This document shows, piece by piece, positions 61,158-64,000 of a stretch of 64,000 bases of DNA. The notes beneath the pieces are model-generated. The model was not told the DNA's origin. It searched no databases and saw only the letters and a program-made list of their open reading frames with translations. The DNA lies in NCBI GenBank assembly GCA_003599275.1, contig QZJG01000044.1, positions 1-64,000 of the forward strand. The letters are read 5' to 3'. The position numbers and the translations under genes are program-made. The stretch is from Nitrospiraceae bacterium (GTDB lineage Bacteria > Nitrospirota > Thermodesulfovibrionia > UBA6902). The first letter of the stretch is position 1. Every line of letters starts with the position of its first letter.

Positions 61158-62462
61158 ATGGACTTTTTGAACTTTTTCGGCCTCAGGGAAGACCCTTTCA
61201 AATTAACACCGGACCCCGCATATTTTTATCCTTCCACAACCCATAACGAGGGGCTTCTGCTCCTGGATTACTCGATAGAGCAGAAAGAGGGCTTTACAAC
61301 GGTAATCGGGGACCCCGGAAGCGGGAAGACGACCCTCCTCAATGTGTTCCTTGAGAAATGGAAAACAAGGGCTGAGATAGCGATCATTCTGACGCCGAGA
61401 TTGTCCCCGGAGGAATTTCTGGTTTCTGTGCTTGAGGACCTGAAGATAGGCCTGAAGCGCAAAAACAAAAATGAAATCATCAAGGCATTCAGGGACTTCA
61501 TGATAGAGAGGTCCTCTGAGGGAAAACGGGTCATCATAATTGTGGACGAGGCCCAAAACCTTCCCGACGATACGCTTGAGGAGCTGAGGCTTCTTTCAAA
61601 CCTTGAGACCGACAAGGACAAGCTCCTGCAGATAATACTGTTAGGACAGCCCGAGCTTGAGGCAAAGCTGACCTCCGTCAGGCTGCGGCAGCTTAATCAG
61701 AGGATAACGACACGTATACATCTGAGGCATTTCAATCCCGCTGAGACGCTCGATTACATCAATTACAGGACCATCAAGGCAGGCAAGCAAAATCTGCAGA
61801 TAGACAGGAAGGCTGCAGGGATGGCTAACAGGCTTTCAAAGGGCGTTCCCCGGCTGATAAACATGCTGATATCCCGCGCATTAATGGCTGCCTACCTTGA
61901 GGAGAGCAACGTCCTCCTTTCGAGGCATATAAATCATGCGGCGAAAAGCCTGGACCACAGCGAAATGAAACCGTACCGCCGGTCCGGATTGACCGCTCTC
62001 TCAGCCGTTGTTGTCTCTGCCTTTCTAATTATCGGAGCGGTATATCTTTCCATGCAGCATATAAAAGCAAAAACCCCCTCAGTACCTCAAAAGGCAGGAC
62101 CTCAAAGGACGGACACCGGCAAATCTGCCCAGCCGCCGTCAACGGCCGCTGTTTCCGAAAGGCCTGCCGACAGCACAGAAGTCAAAACTGTTGACGCCGG
62201 GCAGGCCTCCTTCAAACTTGTATCCGTCAAGGTCGATATCGCCAATGTCAGGGAAAAGCCGGAGCTTGATTCGACAACAGTAGTAAGGCTGTCAAAAGAC
62301 AGCCAGCTTCCGGCCTTCGGGGAATATGTGGATGACCGCAATGTTAAGTGGTTTCAGGTTTCCTATCGGGGCGGGAAACACTGGATATCGGAAGAGGTCG
62401 CCGAGGAAGTCGATTTAAGCGGAGGCCGTCTCCCCGATGCTCCCGCTGACAAAGCGGAGTAG
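61158..62462 (+). CDS. GspA/ExeA/MshM-like AAA ATPase with SH3-like tail
   Basis: A 434-residue protein. The N-terminal FFGLREDPFKLTPDPAYFYPS is typical of ExeA/MshM. Walker A GDPGSGKTT lies at 51-59 and Walker B IIIVDEAQNLP at about 125. A membrane helix near residue 285 is followed by a Pro/Ser linker and a C-terminal SH3-like domain (VDIANVREKPELDSTTVVRL). ExeA binds peptidoglycan to help assemble the secretin; here the SH3 domain could do so. Confidence 0.9.
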   Translation: MDFLNFFGLREDPFKLTPDPAYFYPSTTHNEGLLLLDYSIEQKEGFTTVIGDPGSGKTTLLNVFLEKWKTRAEIAIILTPRLSPEEFLVSVLEDLKIGLKRKNKNEIIKAFRDFMIERSSEGKRVIIIVDEAQNLPDDTLEELRLLSNLETDKDKLLQIILLGQPELEAKLTSVRLRQLNQRITTRIHLRHFNPAETLDYINYRTIKAGKQNLQIDRKAAGMANRLSKGVPRLINMLISRALMAAYLEESNVLLSRHINHAAKSLDHSEMKPYRRSGLTALSAVVVSAFLIIGAVYLSMQHIKAKTPSVPQKAGPQRTDTGKSAQPPSTAAVSERPADSTEVKTVDAGQASFKLVSVKVDIANVREKPELDSTTVVRLSKDSQLPAFGEYVDDRNVKWFQVSYRGGKHWISEEVAEEVDLSGGRLPDAPADKAE

Positions 62463-62472
62463 CTTTACCGCA

Positions 62473-63444
62473 ATGTCTGTGCAGAATATCATCATTAATG
62501 AAATCCTCATAGAGAAAAGTCGTTTTTCGCCCGGGAGGTTCCTTTTTGGATTGTCCGCCCCCGGGTCCGTTCCCGAAGAAAGCTCTTACAGGCGTCTGGG
62601 TACAATCCATCCCATTATTGTTTGCAGGGACATGAGCGGACAGGTCCACCTCATTGACGGGGCAAAGAGGATATATTTTGCGGGACTTCGGCAGCCCGGC
62701 ATCAGCGCGATAGTCCTGACGGACGCGACGCCGGTCACGGACATTATATCGCTTATACAGTGCGACAAAAGAAATGAGATTGACCAGAGCGTTATAAATA
62801 AAGTCATGTTTATCTGTTTCGCCCTGTCTCTGGGTGCGCCGGAATCCTGGGTGCTGGAATCACTCTGCGTCCCTTTAGGTTTCAGGCCTTACAACGACTT
62901 TCTGAAAGACTGCGGGCGCATAAATAATTTACCTGAAGAATTAAGACGCTTCTGTCACGAAAAGAAATTCTCTCTGAAACAGATACTCAATCTTACCCAT
63001 TATCCTGAAGATGTCCTCTCACAGTTGATGTCGTGGAAGGCGATGCTGCAATTGACCGCCTCCATACTGGATGAGATGGCCTCAAGCCTGAAAGATTATT
63101 TAATATCTCATGACAAGGGGATGGGGGACTTTCTTTCAGAGCCTGAGGTCCATGAGATCATGGGGTCTCCCCTGGGCCACAGGGAAAGGACGGAGAGGCT
63201 GCGGAGTTTTATCCATAAGAAGCGTTTCCCCGTCCTGTCGGAAACCAATAAAAGGATCGAAGGGAAAGTAGCCCAACTGTATTTGCCGAAGAACATTTCA
63301 CTCGACTGGGACAGGACCCTCGAAAATAAAAACCTCGATATCACCCTTCATGTTCAGGACATTGAAAAGCTGAAAGACCTGCTGGACGTGCTGAATTCAG
63401 ATGCGATGAAGGAAGCAGTCAAGGGGATGCTGGATGAGCTTTAA
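62473..63444 (+). CDS. ParB/Spo0J N-domain-like protein
   Basis: A 323-residue protein. IHPIIVCRDMSGQVHLIDGAKRIYFAGLRQPGISAIVL resembles the ParB/Srx-type domain (the equivalent of GERR is GAKR), followed by a helix-turn-helix-like region (NLPEELRRFCHEKKFSLKQIL). There is no ParA gene in the window and the start ATG 62473 lies 10 bp after the GspA-like stop. It may bind nucleotides or DNA rather than segregate chromosomes. The function is uncertain. Confidence 0.7.
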   Translation: MSVQNIIINEILIEKSRFSPGRFLFGLSAPGSVPEESSYRRLGTIHPIIVCRDMSGQVHLIDGAKRIYFAGLRQPGISAIVLTDATPVTDIISLIQCDKRNEIDQSVINKVMFICFALSLGAPESWVLESLCVPLGFRPYNDFLKDCGRINNLPEELRRFCHEKKFSLKQILNLTHYPEDVLSQLMSWKAMLQLTASILDEMASSLKDYLISHDKGMGDFLSEPEVHEIMGSPLGHRERTERLRSFIHKKRFPVLSETNKRIEGKVAQLYLPKNISLDWDRTLENKNLDITLHVQDIEKLKDLLDVLNSDAMKEAVKGMLDEL

Positions 63445-63449
63445 ACGGC

Positions 63450-64000
63450 ATGATGAAAGTTAAGATTCATTACAGGGACGGAAAAACAGAGGTCCGGCCC
63501 ATTCTGAAACGCGGCGAGGCCATGGGCACATGCGCCACATTCAGCAAAAAATATATCTGCTGCCATGTACACGTATTGAGGTCCGTCCATAACTGTCCCT
63601 TTGAATGCTCCTACTGTTTCCTCCAAAACTATATGAACAACGGCGCGACCAGGACCGTGGCAGATGTCCCCGCCCTTATGGATGAGGTCAAGGAAAAGAT
63701 CAATGCCGGACCATGGAGGCTCTTCCGCATCGGGACGTGGGAGCTTGGAGACAGCCTTGCCCTGGAATATGAAACGGGACAGGCCGCGAAACTCATACGG
63801 GAATTCGCGACTCTCAAAAATGCCGTACTTGAGCTAAAGACAAAATCAGGCTGCGTTGATACGATACTGAACATTGACCACGGAGGGAAAACTGTCGTCT
63901 CATGGTCTTTAAATACGTCCCATATCATAAAAACCGAGGAGCACAGGACCGCTTCGCTTGAAGAGCGTCTTGAGGCCATGCATAAAGCGGCGGACGCCGG
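63450..64000 (+). CDS. Spore-photoproduct-lyase-like radical SAM protein, C-terminus outside window
   Basis: The frame starts at ATG 63450 (or 63453) and is open to the window end; 183 residues are visible. CPFECSYCF is the CxxxCxxC radical SAM [4Fe-4S] motif, in the sequence HNCPFECSYCFLQNYMNN as in the SPL family. GTWELGDSLALE and VVSWSLNTSHIIKTEEH follow, matching COG1533/SPL. It directly follows the ParB-like gene (5 bp). The likely role is repair or modification; the substrate is unknown. Confidence 0.88.
   Translation, partial: MMKVKIHYRDGKTEVRPILKRGEAMGTCATFSKKYICCHVHVLRSVHNCPFECSYCFLQNYMNNGATRTVADVPALMDEVKEKINAGPWRLFRIGTWELGDSLALEYETGQAAKLIREFATLKNAVLELKTKSGCVDTILNIDHGGKTVVSWSLNTSHIIKTEEHRTASLEERLEAMHKAADA

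Noticed and set aside
1-64000. CRISPR array
   Set aside because: No set of regularly spaced direct repeats with unique spacers was seen; the repeats found are pairs or hairpins only.

Overview
The window looks like a Gram-negative chromosome, most plausibly from a sulfur-metabolising member of Nitrospirota or a deltaproteobacterial lineage. This is inferred from the DsrE/DsrH/TusA sulfur carriers next to a ferredoxin, the outer-membrane polysaccharide export genes and a secretin-based MSHA/type II-like assembly system. No rRNA or taxonomically decisive gene is present.

Region 1 (1-4.7 kb): two sets of small sulfur-trafficking proteins face each other around hfq, a Nudix hydrolase and a two-cluster ferredoxin. 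The plus-strand set is a truncated rhodanese, a DsrE-like, a DsrH-like and a second DsrE-like protein. The minus-strand operon (DsrH-like, DsrE, DsrE/F-like, TusA) has a clear sigma-70 promoter.

Region 2 (4.7-10.8 kb, minus strand): a polysaccharide export block resembling the E. coli gfc/yjb operons. It has a small GfcA/YjbE-like secreted protein with a Thr/His tail, a YjbH/GfcD-like protein, a Wza-like SLBB protein and a WecA-type initiating phosphoglycosyltransferase.

Region 3 (10.8-13.2 kb): a scarred insertion zone. It holds a MNT nucleotidyltransferase with a truncated HEPN partner, a TumE-like pair, broken cysC fragments and a short repeat that recurs at the cassette borders.

Region 4 (13.2-45.9 kb, plus strand): a long glycan biosynthesis locus with Wzx flippase, a Wzy/ligase-like protein, about ten soluble glycosyltransferases, two membrane glycosyltransferases, eight methyltransferase-like proteins, an acyltransferase, a deacetylase, an AsnB-like amidotransferase and a DegT aminotransferase. 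Its most unusual part is 19.1-26.8 kb. There a membrane glycosyltransferase fused to a uridine-kinase-like domain is followed by a HAD phosphatase, a class II aldolase, two nucleotidyltransferases and, further on, a GDPD-like protein. This suggests synthesis of an activated, possibly phosphate-linked sugar or polyol. A TagF-like transferase lies in an AT-rich, probably imported block at 28.8-35.0 kb.

Region 5 (46-52 kb): a DUF4143-type ATPase with tandem promoter-like repeats, a Wzz-type chain-length protein with its own promoter, an intact HepT/MntA pair, a zinc-ribbon regulator and a large secreted protein of unknown function.

Region 6 (52-54.2 kb): housekeeping genes secG, tpiA, tRNA-Ser(CGA) and tadA, the last preceded by an overlapping 48-residue Cys-rich ORF.

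Region 7 (54.3-64 kb): an MSHA/GspE-type operon (PilM/N-like, PilO-like, PilP/GspC-like, secretin, GspE, GspF, GspA/MshM-like ATPase) followed by a ParB-like protein and a spore-photoproduct-lyase-like radical SAM protein cut off by the window end.
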